Of a DNA stretch of 64,000 bases, positions 20,360 to 29,027 are shown piece by piece. Made by a program: the position numbers and the translations under genes. Within the stretch, counting starts at the first letter, position 1. Each line of letters opens with the position of its first letter. Where the stretch lies: assembly GCF_900107235.1 (NCBI RefSeq), contig NZ_FNPF01000005.1, positions 124,001 to 188,000 of the forward strand, read 5' to 3'. Origin of the DNA: Citreimonas salinaria. GTDB lineage: Bacteria; Pseudomonadota; Alphaproteobacteria; Rhodobacterales; Rhodobacteraceae. Under the pieces are notes generated by a model. The model worked only from the letters and a program-made list of their open reading frames with translations. It was not told the origin of the DNA and did not search any database.

Positions 20360-20400
20360 CCGCGCGGGCGGCCGATCCATGCCGCCCGCGCGGAAGTTTA
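20360..20400 (+). terminator. Strong terminator ending the aromatic-demethylation operon
   Basis: Perfect 13-bp GC-rich stem (20360-20372 with 20381-20393), 8-nt loop, then AAGTTTATTT. It starts 7 nt after the metF stop codon. Confidence 0.85.
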
Positions 20401-20523
20401 TTTCGCCGAACCACTTGTGCCATCGACGATTCAGGCGCATGTAGGGCGGGCTAACGTTATCTTTTTCGCTCTGCTGCTTCCGTTCATCCGGCTCAGTTGT
20501 ACGATCCAGACTGACTTTGCCGG

Positions 20524-20545
20524 GCTGCCGCATTTCGCGGGCAGC
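20524..20545 (+). promoter_or_regulatory. Hairpin in the cold-shock mRNA leader
   Basis: GCTGCC ... GGCAGC (6-bp arms, 10-nt loop) sits 10 nt before the AGGAG of the cold-shock gene, in a leader that could be over 100 nt long. Long structured leaders are typical of csp genes and act in cold-dependent stability and translation. The role here is inferred. Confidence 0.4.
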
Positions 20546-20568
20546 GACAGAAACAGGAGAACACGGAT

Positions 20569-20775
20569 ATGGCTACTGGCACCGTGAAATGGTTCAACCC
20601 CACCAAAGGCTTCGGCTTCATCGAGCCCGAGTCGGGTGGCCGCGACGTCTTCGTCCACATTTCCGCAGTCGAGCGCGCCGGCCTGACCGGCCTCGCCGAT
20701 GGTCAGAAAGTGACCTATGACATCGAGCAGGGCCGCGACAACCGAGAAAGCGCCGCCAACCTGGCGCTGGCCTGA
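20569..20775 (+). CDS. Cold-shock protein (CspA family)
   Basis: A 68-residue single cold-shock domain. Both nucleic-acid-binding motifs are intact: RNP1 as KGFGFIEP and RNP2 as DVFVHISAV, after the classic [12 protein letters not shown] start. It acts as an RNA chaperone or single-strand-binding protein in the cytoplasm. AGGAGAACACGG precedes the ATG. A hairpin follows the gene at 20784-20809. Confidence 0.96.
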   Translation: MATGTVKWFNPTKGFGFIEPESGGRDVFVHISAVERAGLTGLADGQKVTYDIEQGRDNRESAANLALA

Positions 20776-20783
20776 TCGAATTC

Positions 20784-20809
20784 GCGGGATGGCGGACACG
20801 CCGTCCCGC
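20784..20809 (+). terminator. Hairpin after the cold-shock gene
   Basis: Arms GCGGGATGGCG and CGCCGTCCCGC (11 bp with one T-G wobble) around GACA. No T-run follows; read-through into the next small ORF is possible. Confidence 0.5.
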
Positions 20810-20864
20810 ACCCGACCCGGGCGCCGCGGCGCTCCGGCAGACAAACCCAACGCAAGGCAGGACC

Positions 20865-21122
20865 ATGTTGCCAGAAGGCCCGCCGCCGCCGCAGCGACCG
20901 ACGCGCCAGGAAACGAAGGCCGACGCGACCGACCGCGCTGCACGCGAAATCATCCGCGACGAAGGCGCCGCACGCGACGCCAAGACGGCCGCTCTGCGCG
21001 CCGCGCGCCTTGAACAGGAAGGTGCCGAACCGGCGGCCGACAAGGCGACTTCGGATAAGGCGGGTTCAGGCAAGGCTGCAAAAGCAGCGAAATCCGCGAA
21101 GTCGGGCAAGACCGGCAAATAG
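20865..21122 (+). CDS. Small Lys/Ala-rich hypothetical protein
   Basis: An 85-residue product of low complexity. The N-terminal half is charged and helical (TKADATDRAAREIIRDEGAA, then AKTAALRAARLEQEG); the C-terminal 30 residues are almost only K, A, S and G (SDKAGSGKAAKAAKSAKSGK), histone-H1-like in composition. I do not recognise a family. GGCAGGACC precedes the ATG. It may bind nucleic acid by its basic tail, but it could also be a spurious ORF favoured by base composition. Confidence 0.5.
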   Translation: MLPEGPPPPQRPTRQETKADATDRAAREIIRDEGAARDAKTAALRAARLEQEGAEPAADKATSDKAGSGKAAKAAKSAKSGKTGK

Positions 21123-21244
21123 GGCAACACCCGCAGATCGGGTAGCCCGTCGCTTAGCCTCGGGTCCGCCTTGTGCGGATGTCCAAACCGGCCGGTGCCA
21201 TCGGGCCGCTGACCACGACCATTCCCCAGTCTCGAACCAAGACC

Positions 21245-22552
21245 CTAGGTCAGCTCTATCACGCGCAGATCTGGGATTTCGGCCTGCGCCATCGCCACCA
21301 GGTGGCGATGATGTGTAAACATGACCGCCTGACCCAGCCGCCCCATCTCGGCCATCAGCGCCAGCGTCGCGCGGGCGCGCGTGTCGTCAAAGGTTTCCAG
21401 CACGTCATCGGCGATGAACGGCAGCGGCCCATTGCGCGCGACAAAGTCGGCATGCCCCGCCACCCGCAGCGCCAGGTATAGCTGCGCGCGCGTGCCCGTC
21501 GACATCGCGTCCGCGCCGACTGCCGCGCCGTTGCGGATCCCGACAAGGCGCTCATGCGCACCCGCCGGCCGTGTCTCGAGTCGCTCCCACTCGCCCCCCG
21601 TCATCCGCACGAAGGCGGCCTGCGTCGCGTCCAGCATGAAGCCCCGACGCTCCTCGCGCAGGCGCCGCATCGCGCCCGCCGCCGCAATGAGGCCGATCCG
21701 CGTCTCGGCCGCACGGCGTGCCTGGACGCGCAGCCGAGCGTCCCGCCCGGCCTGGTCGGTGGCGCCGGCGAAATTGACCGGCACGCGCACGAAACGAAGG
21801 ATGTCCAGCGGGATCTCGCAAATGCGTGGCCCGTCGAGGTCGAGCGTGACGAGCGTGGCCGAGCCGCCCTCGGTCTCGCGCACGCTGCGGCCTTGCGGGA
21901 TTCCCGGCATCACCGCCATGCGCCCCTCGTCGCGATAGACGGCGCGCTTGTGAATGTGGCCAAGGGCCCAGTATTCATAGCCGTGGCTCAGCAGATCGCT
22001 CAGGCCACAGGGCGCGTAGGGATCGTGACCCGGCGCGCCGCCGAGCGACGTATGCATCAGCCCGACATTCACGCGGCCGGGTTCTGGAGACGGATAACGC
22101 GGCAGCAAGCTTTCGGGCATGTGCACGGCGGAAAAGCCCACGCCGTGTATCGCGGCGTCACCAATCGTCACGGTTGGCGCGTCCGGCGTCAGGATATGCA
22201 GCGCGTCGGACACCGGACCGTAGCGGTCGAGGTCCAGCAGCGCGTCGTGGTTGCCTTGGATCAGCACCGCGGGGATGCGCGCGCGCCACAGCCGCGCCAA
22301 CTCGGTCGCCAGGGCGGCGCGGCTGACCACGTCGGCCACACCGCGGTCGAACGTGTCGCCCGCGAGCAGAACCGCGTCCACATCCTCGGCGATAGCGGCA
22401 TCGACGAGCTTGCCCAGCACCTGACGCGACGCCGCGCGCAGATTCTCGCCCATCGCTGGATTGCGCAGCGCCTGCGTCCGCAAAGGCGAGTCGAGGTGCA
22501 GGTCCGCGACGTGCAGGAATTTGCCGGTCCCTTTTCGTCCGCCGGACGCCAT
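21245..22552 (-). CDS. Mre11/SbcD-like nuclease fused to C-terminal remnant of SMC-like ATPase (YhaO-YhaN fusion)
   Basis: A 435-residue protein. Residues 10-260 are a YhaO/SbcD calcineurin-like phosphoesterase with all metal motifs: D17-x-H19, GD65-66, GNHD100-103, H167 and GHIH198-201. From about residue 295 the sequence switches to what is normally the very C-terminus of the partner ATPase YhaN: LDATQAAFVRMTGGEWERL, the ABC-signature-like MSTGTRAQLYLALR, the Walker-B-like PFIADDVLETFDD and the FTHHRH switch. No Walker A is present, nor the rest of the large ATPase gene. So an in-frame fusion of two neighbouring genes is inferred. DNA-end processing is the ancestral role; present activity is uncertain. 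The ATG at 22552 is the best start. Confidence 0.85.
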   Translation of the reverse strand: MASGGRKGTGKFLHVADLHLDSPLRTQALRNPAMGENLRAASRQVLGKLVDAAIAEDVDAVLLAGDTFDRGVADVVSRAALATELARLWRARIPAVLIQGNHDALLDLDRYGPVSDALHILTPDAPTVTIGDAAIHGVGFSAVHMPESLLPRYPSPEPGRVNVGLMHTSLGGAPGHDPYAPCGLSDLLSHGYEYWALGHIHKRAVYRDEGRMAVMPGIPQGRSVRETEGGSATLVTLDLDGPRICEIPLDILRFVRVPVNFAGATDQAGRDARLRVQARRAAETRIGLIAAAGAMRRLREERRGFMLDATQAAFVRMTGGEWERLETRPAGAHERLVGIRNGAAVGADAMSTGTRAQLYLALRVAGHADFVARNGPLPFIADDVLETFDDTRARATLALMAEMGRLGQAVMFTHHRHLVAMAQAEIPDLRVIELT

Positions 22553-22568
22553 GACGTCTCGGGCTGAC

Positions 22569-22596
22569 TGTGCAAGGGGTCTCGAACCCTTGCACA
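22569..22596. terminator. Hairpin between the chemoreceptor and nuclease genes
   Basis: Perfect 10-bp arms TGTGCAAGGG / CCCTTGCACA around an 8-nt loop, 37 nt beyond the chemoreceptor stop on the minus strand. The loop with its flanks resembles a tRNA T-arm, but the rest of a tRNA is absent. No T-run follows. Confidence 0.5.
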
Positions 22597-22633
22597 ATCT
22601 CTCGGTGCTGCCGACGCTGGATTCGCGCCGGTC

Positions 22634-24412
22634 TCAGCCCGCCTGGCGGCGCTGACTGACTGACGGTGGCGCGGACGCGGCGGCTTCAGCCTGCCAAGTC
22701 CCCTCCTCCGCACTGCGAATGCGCGACCGGTCGATCTGGAACCGGCTGACGAGCTGCGTCATGGTGCCCGCCTCCGAGCGCAGACGGTGTGCGGTTGTCG
22801 CACTGCTCTGCACCATCGCTGCGTTCTGCTGGGTCACCTTGTCCAGATCGCCGACGCCGGTGTTGATCTCGTTCAGGCCTTGGGACTGCTCTGCCGCGCC
22901 TGCGGCGATTCCCGACATAAGGTTCGAGATCTCGCCGATCTGCTCGACCACCGCGCCGAGGGCCGTCCCGGCCTCTTCGACGAGCTGGGCACCTTTCTTC
23001 ACCTGCACCGACGAGCCGAGGATCAGGTCCTTGATCTGGTGGGCCGCTTCCGAACTGCGCTGCGCCAGGGTCCGCACCTCGGACGCGACCACTGCGAAGC
23101 CCTTGCCGGATTCTCCGGCGCGGGCCGCCTCGACGCCCGCGTTCAGCGCCAGCAGGTTGGTCTGGAACGCGATGTCGTCGATGACCGTGATGATGTCGGC
23201 GATCTTGTCGGACGATTTCTCGATCGCGCCCATGGCGGACATGGCGGCGCGCATGATCTCGTCGTTGCGCGCGGCCTTCTCGCGGGCGAAACCGACCGCT
23301 CGGTCGGCTTCGGTGGCGTTGCTGGCTGCGGAACGCACGCTTGCCAGCAGTTGGTCGAGCGCCGCGGCGCTCTGCTCGAGTGTGGCGGCCTGCGTTTCGG
23401 TGCGCCCCGACAACTCATCCGCGGCTTCGGCAATCTCCTCCGCGTTGCGGCTGATGCTCTGCGTGTTTCCGGTCACCGCGGCGATCACGTCGTGCAGGCT
23501 GTCGATGGCGCGGTTGAAGTTCTGGCGAAGCGCCTCGTATTCCTGCGGGAACGCGTCGGACAGCCGCTTCGTCAGGATCCCGTGGGCCAGCGCGTCGAGT
23601 CCGTCGCCTAGGCTGGCGACGACCTTGACCTGAGCCTCGGCCTCACGCCGGCGGATCTCGTCGGCCGCCCGGCCCTTCCTGAGCATCGCGATCATACCCT
23701 CGAGATCGCGCGCCATGGCGCCAAGCTCATCCGCGTGGCCGGTCAATGGCATCTCCGTATTGTAATCGCCCGCACCAATCCGAGCGACGGCGCCGCGCAG
23801 CTCCGTCAGCGGCTTGCCCAGAACACGCCGGAGCGCCCACAGCGTCAGCGCCATCATCACCACGAAGAGTCCCGCCGCGACAGCGGCGATCAGAGCCTTA
23901 TCGCGCCGGATCATCGGTTGTGCCACGTCCGCGCGCATGGCCATCGCCAGCACACCCATCGGTTCGGCACCTGCATCGGGCCGGATGGGCACCGCGAGCA
24001 GGAGGCCGTTGTCGCCGCGCGCGGGGCCGCGCTCGGACAGGCTTTGCCTAGCCAGCGTCGTCAGCTCGGCATGAGCGGTCTCGTCGCCGGCCATGCCGAT
24101 GACGACGCCGTCAGCCCCTATCGCCAGCGCGGCAAGGCCGGACTCGTGGGCGGCGTCCAAGGCTTCCTGGACCGTCTGAACGATCTTCTCCTCCACACCG
24201 AAGCGCATGGGGGTGACCAGGGCGTTGGTGTAGGGCGGCACCAGTTGATCGGCCTGCTTGACAATCGCCGCGTGAGCCCTGTTCTGCACTGTAGAGAACG
24301 CCACCCAGGCCATGCCGCCGGCGACGACGATCGTCGTCAGCGCCATCAGCGCCGCGCATTTCACGAAAACGGACCGAACGTTGAACATGGCATCTTTCGT
24401 CGAGGGCATCAT
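22634..24412 (-). CDS. Methyl-accepting chemotaxis protein
   Basis: A 592-residue transmembrane chemoreceptor. TM1 is at about residues 13-37, a periplasmic sensor of about 140 residues follows, then TM2 (about 176-200, [21 protein letters not shown]), a HAMP domain, and a long helical signalling domain. The highly conserved hairpin tip reads [23 protein letters not shown] (given in two parts: [15 protein letters not shown], then GVEAARAG) with [18 protein letters not shown] after it. There is no C-terminal pentapeptide for CheR/CheB docking. The ATG at 24412 has GGAGAAG upstream. No che operon is nearby; the ligand is unknown. Confidence 0.93.
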   Translation of the reverse strand: MMPSTKDAMFNVRSVFVKCAALMALTTIVVAGGMAWVAFSTVQNRAHAAIVKQADQLVPPYTNALVTPMRFGVEEKIVQTVQEALDAAHESGLAALAIGADGVVIGMAGDETAHAELTTLARQSLSERGPARGDNGLLLAVPIRPDAGAEPMGVLAMAMRADVAQPMIRRDKALIAAVAAGLFVVMMALTLWALRRVLGKPLTELRGAVARIGAGDYNTEMPLTGHADELGAMARDLEGMIAMLRKGRAADEIRRREAEAQVKVVASLGDGLDALAHGILTKRLSDAFPQEYEALRQNFNRAIDSLHDVIAAVTGNTQSISRNAEEIAEAADELSGRTETQAATLEQSAAALDQLLASVRSAASNATEADRAVGFAREKAARNDEIMRAAMSAMGAIEKSSDKIADIITVIDDIAFQTNLLALNAGVEAARAGESGKGFAVVASEVRTLAQRSSEAAHQIKDLILGSSVQVKKGAQLVEEAGTALGAVVEQIGEISNLMSGIAAGAAEQSQGLNEINTGVGDLDKVTQQNAAMVQSSATTAHRLRSEAGTMTQLVSRFQIDRSRIRSAEEGTWQAEAAASAPPSVSQRRQAG

Positions 24413-24585
24413 GGACTTCTCCGGGTATTGTAAGGCACGGCGGGATCGGACGTACCGTTGCAAGCCGGCGCGCTGTTGCCGGCGGATCGAACCCGGACGC
24501 TAGTCCTTGAGCATTGCCACGGGTTTAACGCGAGGTGGCGTTGCCCCGCTGCAACGGCTGCCAAAGTGCTGTGTATTTGAGCGAA

Positions 24586-24601
24586 ATCGCGTCGGCGCGA
24601 T
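24586..24601 (-). terminator. Possible weak terminator after gntK
   Basis: ATCGCG-TCGG-CGCGAT hairpin lying 23 nt downstream of the gluconokinase stop on the minus strand, followed on that strand by TTTCGCTC. The stem is short, so function is uncertain. Confidence 0.35.
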
Positions 24602-24624
24602 CAGGGGACCGTGGTCGTGGCGCG

Positions 24625-25173
24625 TCAGGCCCCTCTACGCGCGGCCCCGCCGGCGAAGGCACATGCCTCGGCGACGATGTCCGAGATCGGGCGGTCGATG
24701 TCCGTTCGCAGCACGTCGGCGCCGCGCGGTGGTTCGAGATCGCCGAACTGGCTGTCTATAAGCGACCGGGGCATGAAGTGGTCGGGCCGGCCCGCCATCC
24801 GCCGCGAGACCAGCGCGCGGTCACCGTGCAAGTACACGATGCACAATGGTCCGAGCCGCGCCGACAGCCGATCGCGATATGCTCGCTTGAGCGCCGAACA
24901 GCCGATCACCGCCCGTCCGGGAACCGCGGCGGCGGCATCTGCGATACGGTCCAGCCAAGCCCAGCGATGCGCGTCCGTCAGGGGCTCTCCCCGCCTCATC
25001 CGGGCAACGGCATCGGGTGCGTGATAATCGTCCGCATCGAGGAACGCGGCCCCGAGGGCCTCGGCCAGCGCCTTGCCGATCGTGGACTTTCCGGTGCCGC
25101 AAACGCCCATCACCAGAACCGACCGTGCGGACCAGGCGCCCGGATCGTGTGGATACGAACCGTCCTGCTGCAT
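24625..25173 (-). CDS. gntK: Gluconokinase
   Basis: A 182-residue P-loop kinase phosphorylating D-gluconate to 6-phosphogluconate. Walker A is GVCGTGKST (about residues 24-32); family blocks are FLDADDYHAPDAVARMRRGEPLTDAHRWAWL (split here as FLDADDYH and RGEPLTDAHRWAWL), VIGCSALKRAYRD, and VYLHGDRALVSRRMAGRPDHFMP. Length and motifs match bacterial GntK. GGGGAGG precedes the ATG at 25173. It is divergent from a LacI-family regulator, the classical gluconate repressor arrangement; no gluconate permease is in the window. Confidence 0.93.
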   Translation of the reverse strand: MQQDGSYPHDPGAWSARSVLVMGVCGTGKSTIGKALAEALGAAFLDADDYHAPDAVARMRRGEPLTDAHRWAWLDRIADAAAAVPGRAVIGCSALKRAYRDRLSARLGPLCIVYLHGDRALVSRRMAGRPDHFMPRSLIDSQFGDLEPPRGADVLRTDIDRPISDIVAEACAFAGGAARRGA

Positions 25174-25288
25174 CCACTGCCTCCCCTGCACGCTAATGCG
25201 CTGCTCCGGCTCAGAGCGCAGCGCGCGCATGACTTCGCCCTTACAGGCGCACGGGTTATTGACAGCGCAATCATCGGTCAAGGATAGA

Positions 25289-26341
25289 ATGCCGCTAATG
25301 CCCGACCGCGCAGCGCCCTCGCCCGCCCCGCCCGTCCTTAAGCGTGCCACGCTTGTGGATGTCGCCGCACATGCGGGAACCTCGACGATATCCGTCAGCC
25401 GCGCCCTGCGCCGCCCCGCCATGGTGTCGGAAGGGCTTCGCGCCCGCATCATGCAGGCCGTCCAGGAACTCGGCTATGTTTCTGATACCGCCGCCAGCGC
25501 GCTGGCTTCCCGGCGCAGCGGCGTGATCGGCGTGCTGATCCCGTCCGTCGCGGATGCGGTGTTCGGCGATCTTCTGGACGGGCTGTACGACGCGGTCGCC
25601 GCGACGCCCTATACCCTTCAACTGGGGAACACACGGAGCGACGCGGCCACCGAAGAGCGGCTCATCCGCATTCATCTGGGACAGCGGCCCGCGGGGCTGA
25701 TCCTCGCCGGAATAGACCAGTCGTCCGCAGCGCGCGCTGCGTTGGAACGGGCGGAATGCCCGGTCGTGCAGATCATGGACCTGACCGAGAATCCGGTCGA
25801 CATGCAGGTGGGTTTTTCGCACCACGCGGCGGCGCGCACCGCGACCGGGCATCTTCTGGCGCGGGGATATCACGCTCCGGCCTTCATCGGCGCGCGGATA
25901 GACCCGCGAACGGAACGCCGCCTTGCGGGCTATCGCGAAGCGATGGCAGAGGCTGGCCTTGCGCACCGGGCGCGCGTCGTGACGACGCCGAAACCGTCCA
26001 GCGTGGGCATGGGAAGCACCCTGTTCCGGCGATTGAGGCAATACGCCCCGGACGCGGACGCCGTGTTGTGCAACGACGACGATCTTGCGTTGGGCGCGCT
26101 CTTCGCGGCGCAGCGCGCGGGGCTGTCGGTGGGGCGCGAGATCGGCATCTGCGGCTTCAACGACCTTGACGTGATGGCGGCGGCGTTTCCGGCGCTGACT
26201 TCCGTGCGAACGCCCCGGCGCGAGATTGGGGCGGCCGCGTTGTCGATGATCGCGACGCGGCTGTGGGACGGCGACGTCGCACCGCCGATCCGCGACCTGG
26301 GGTTTAAGTTGATGGTGCGTGCCAGCACCGAGCGTGTCTGA
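25289..26341 (+). CDS. gntR: LacI-family regulator, probable gluconate repressor
   Basis: A 350-residue LacI/GalR regulator. The N-terminal helix-turn-helix and hinge read TLVDVAAHAGTSTISVSRAL and then ELGYVSDTAASALASRRSG; the periplasmic-binding-like core begins VIGVLIPSV and includes CNDDDLALGALFAAQRAGLSVG and ICGFNDLDVMAAAFPALTSV. It resembles gluconate repressors, and gntK is divergent 115 bp away. Two ATG codons are possible: 25289 (AAGGA directly upstream) or 25298. A TTGACA at 25259-25264 may be a -35 box; if so the transcript would start very near the coding region. Confidence 0.85.
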   Translation: MPLMPDRAAPSPAPPVLKRATLVDVAAHAGTSTISVSRALRRPAMVSEGLRARIMQAVQELGYVSDTAASALASRRSGVIGVLIPSVADAVFGDLLDGLYDAVAATPYTLQLGNTRSDAATEERLIRIHLGQRPAGLILAGIDQSSAARAALERAECPVVQIMDLTENPVDMQVGFSHHAAARTATGHLLARGYHAPAFIGARIDPRTERRLAGYREAMAEAGLAHRARVVTTPKPSSVGMGSTLFRRLRQYAPDADAVLCNDDDLALGALFAAQRAGLSVGREIGICGFNDLDVMAAAFPALTSVRTPRREIGAAALSMIATRLWDGDVAPPIRDLGFKLMVRASTERV

Positions 26342-26349
26342 GCCAAGGT

Positions 26350-27516
26350 TCAGCCGCGCAGCCGGCTTTCCGCCAGTGTCACCCAGTACGAGCATCCGAC
26401 CGGGATCACGTCGTCGCTGAAATCATATTCCGGGTGGTGCAGCCCGGGCCCGTCACCGGTGCCCAACTGGATGTATGCGCCCGGGCAGGCCTCGAGCATG
26501 AAGGCGAAGTCCTCGGCTCCCGAGGTGCGCGGCGCGTCATCCACGCAAGCGCCCGCCACGTCGGTCGCGGCGGCGACGCAATGCGCAGTCTCTGCCTCGT
26601 GGTTCGCCATGACCGGGTAGGATTCCTCGTCAAAGCCGAATTCCGCTGTGGCGCCATAGCTTTCGGCGGTCAGCTTCGCGATCTGCTCGACGCGTCTCAA
26701 CACCTCGGCGCGGACATCCATGTCGAAGCTCCGGACCGTGCCGCGCAACAGGGCGTGTTCGGGGATCACGTTGAACGCCTCGGATTCGGTGCGGAACGAC
26801 GTGACCGACACGACGACCGCCTGCTGAGGATCGACGTTGCGCGAGACCACCGATTGCAGCGCCATCACGATGGCCGAGGCCGCCAGCGTGGTATCGATCG
26901 TGCTGTTGGGTCGCGCCGCGTGGCCGCCGCGCCCGCGCACGGCGATGTGGAAGCTGTCCACAGCGGCGTAGAAGGCACCCGCGCGGATGGCGAACTGGCC
27001 CTTGGGCACCAGTGGCGAGTTGTGCATGCCGTAGATCTCGGAGATGCCGAAGCGGTCGATCAGCCCGTCCTGAACCATCGCCCGCGCGCCGGCATCGCCT
27101 TCTTCGGCGGGTTGGAAGACAACCGCGACGGTGCCGTGGAAGTTGCGCGTCTCGGCGAGGTATTTCGCCGCGCCCAGCAGCATTGCGGTGTGGCCGTCAT
27201 GGCCGCAGGCGTGCATCTTGCCCGCGGCCTTGGACGCGTGCGGCACGCCCGTAGCCTCGACGATCGGCAGCGCGTCCATGTCGGCGCGCAGGGCGATGGT
27301 GCGGCCACCGGCGCCGCCGCGCCCGTGGATCAGGCCGACGACCCCGGTGCGGCCTATGCCGGTCACCAACTCGTCGCAGCCGAACTCGCGCAGCTTTTCC
27401 GCAACGATCCTAGAGGTGCGCGGCAGGTCGAAGCCCAGTTCCGGGTTCTCGTGCAGGTCGCGCCGCCAAGCGGTGATCTCGGGGTGCAGTTCGGCGAAAC
27501 GGTTGCGGATGGGCAT
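26350..27516 (-). CDS. M20 family amidohydrolase (hippurate/N-acyl-amino-acid hydrolase-like)
   Basis: A 388-residue metal-dependent aminoacylase. The metal and catalytic regions are visible: IALRADMDALPIVE, MHACGHDGHTAML (bridging Cys and His), FQPAEEGDAGARAMVQDG with the catalytic Glu, a lid-domain FHIAVRGRGGHAARPNSTID, and the C-terminal RTSGAEDFAFML. Members cleave N-acyl amino acids, hippurate or indole-acetyl conjugates; the substrate here is unknown. The ATG at 27516 begins MPIRNRFAELHPEITAWRRD, with GAGGATC upstream. A terminator separates it from the upstream TRAP genes, so it may have its own promoter. Confidence 0.9.
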   Translation of the reverse strand: MPIRNRFAELHPEITAWRRDLHENPELGFDLPRTSRIVAEKLREFGCDELVTGIGRTGVVGLIHGRGGAGGRTIALRADMDALPIVEATGVPHASKAAGKMHACGHDGHTAMLLGAAKYLAETRNFHGTVAVVFQPAEEGDAGARAMVQDGLIDRFGISEIYGMHNSPLVPKGQFAIRAGAFYAAVDSFHIAVRGRGGHAARPNSTIDTTLAASAIVMALQSVVSRNVDPQQAVVVSVTSFRTESEAFNVIPEHALLRGTVRSFDMDVRAEVLRRVEQIAKLTAESYGATAEFGFDEESYPVMANHEAETAHCVAAATDVAGACVDDAPRTSGAEDFAFMLEACPGAYIQLGTGDGPGLHHPEYDFSDDVIPVGCSYWVTLAESRLRG

Positions 27517-27612
27517 GATGATCCTCGAATGACAGCGGTGTCGAGTGGTGGCGCATGGCGGGCGCGCGCGCATCGTCTTGCCGCACCGGGGCAGGCGCGG
27601 CAAGGCCGCAGG

Positions 27613-27641
27613 AAAAAGGCCGCCCGCTTGCGCGGACGGCC
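27613..27641 (-). terminator. Terminator of the second TRAP operon
   Basis: Read on the minus strand, GGCCGTCCGC-GCAA-GCGGGCGGCC (one T-G wobble) is followed by TTTTT. It lies 28 nt beyond the dctM stop codon and before the M20 gene. Confidence 0.85.
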
Positions 27642-27668
27642 GGTTCTCGTGACCCATGCGTGGGTTCG

Positions 27669-29024
27669 TCAGCCGTAGACCAACCTCGGCAGCCAAGTGA
27701 TGATCTGCGGGAAGATCATGCACAGGACCAGCCCGACCACCTGCAGGAACAGGAACGGCAGTGCGGACTTGAAGATGTCCGACATCGGGATCTCGGCGGG
27801 CGCCACACCGCGCAGGTAGAACAGTGCATAGCCGAAGGGCGGCGAAAGGAAGCTCATCTGCATGTTGACCAGGTAGAGCACGCCGAACCACAGCACGAGA
27901 TCCGCCTCGGAGCCGAGGCCGAAGCTTTCGGGCCCCATGGCGCGGATGATCGGAACGAAGATCGGCACGCACAGCAGCAGGATCCCGACCCAGTCGAGGA
28001 ACATGCCCAGCACCACCAGCACGATCATCATGATGATCAGGATGCCCCACGGGCCGAAGCCGGTGGCCTCCAGCGCGCCCTGCACGAATTGCTGGCCGCC
28101 CTCCAGAACGTAGAGCCCGACGAAGATCGTCGCGCCGAACATGATCCAGATGACCATCGCGCTGGCCTTGAGCGTGGTCAGCGAGGCCTCGCGCACCGTC
28201 TGCCAATCCAGCTTGCGATGGATGGCGGCGACGATGAAGGCGCCGAAGGTGCCGATGCCGGCCGCCTCGACCGGGGTCGCGACGCCGCTGAAGATCACGC
28301 CCAGCACGATGGCGATCAGCGCGATCGGCGCGGCCATGTTGCCCATCAGCTGGATCTTCTCGCGGGTCGTAATGCGCTCGGCCAGCGGGATGGGCGGACC
28401 GAGCTTGGGGTTGATCGTCGCGCGCAGGACGACGTAGCCGATATACATGCCCGACAGCAGAAGGCCGGGGATGACCGCGCCGATGAACAGTTCGCCCACC
28501 GATTGCTCGGCCACCACGGCATAGATGATCGCAAGGATCGACGGCGGGATCAGGATGCCCAGCGTGCCCCCCGCCATGATCGAGCCCATGGCGATCTTGG
28601 GATCGTATTTCCGCGCCAGCATGGCCGGTAGCGCGATGATGCCCATGGTCACCACCGCGGCGCCGATCACGCCGACCATCGCCGCCAGCACCGTCGAGGC
28701 CAGGATCGTGGCAGCGGCAAGGCCGCCCTTCACGCCGCCCAGCACCTTGTAGATGACGTCGAACATCTCGTTGATGATGCCCGCGCGTTCCAGCATCGCC
28801 GCCATGAAGATGAACAGCGGGATGGCCGAAAGCTGATAGTTCGTCATCAGCGGGAAAATCCGCGACGGCACGATGTTGAGCGCGCGTGCATCGCCCAGCA
28901 CCCACAGGAAGACGCAAGCTAGGCCGCCGGTCACGAAGGCCAGCGGCAGGCCGGCCATCAGCAGCGCGAGCAGGCTGCCGAACATGATGAGCGTGAGAAG
29001 CTCGATACCGATATCAAGACCCAT
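27669..29024 (-). CDS. TRAP transporter large permease DctM (second system)
   Basis: A 451-residue membrane protein with about 12 helices. Family blocks are SAIPLFIFMAAMLERAGI, STVLAAMVGVIGAAVVTMG, GGTLGILIPPSILAIIYAVVAEQSVG, ATPVEAAGIGTFGAF, FLDWVGILLLCVPIFVPI and LSPPFGYALFYLRGVAP. The last block with FGYALFYL is typical of the TRAP subgroup with larger DctQ partners (chloroaromatic/mannitol-annotated, e.g. TakM-like), as I remember it. It follows the DctQ gene by 3 nt. The ligand is unknown. Confidence 0.92.
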   Translation of the reverse strand: MGLDIGIELLTLIMFGSLLALLMAGLPLAFVTGGLACVFLWVLGDARALNIVPSRIFPLMTNYQLSAIPLFIFMAAMLERAGIINEMFDVIYKVLGGVKGGLAAATILASTVLAAMVGVIGAAVVTMGIIALPAMLARKYDPKIAMGSIMAGGTLGILIPPSILAIIYAVVAEQSVGELFIGAVIPGLLLSGMYIGYVVLRATINPKLGPPIPLAERITTREKIQLMGNMAAPIALIAIVLGVIFSGVATPVEAAGIGTFGAFIVAAIHRKLDWQTVREASLTTLKASAMVIWIMFGATIFVGLYVLEGGQQFVQGALEATGFGPWGILIIMMIVLVVLGMFLDWVGILLLCVPIFVPIIRAMGPESFGLGSEADLVLWFGVLYLVNMQMSFLSPPFGYALFYLRGVAPAEIPMSDIFKSALPFLFLQVVGLVLCMIFPQIITWLPRLVYG

Positions 29025-29027
29025 GGA

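Noticed and set aside
22569-22596. Possible tRNA (GGGTTCGAGACCC-like T-arm on the minus strand)
   Set aside because: No D-arm, anticodon arm, acceptor stem or CCA end can be found around it; it is a simple 10-bp hairpin.
27517-28917. Fusion of the M20 amidohydrolase to an upstream 460-codon frame
   Set aside because: The upstream part is the out-of-frame shadow of dctM and crosses a terminator; the enzyme begins at the ATG at 27516.
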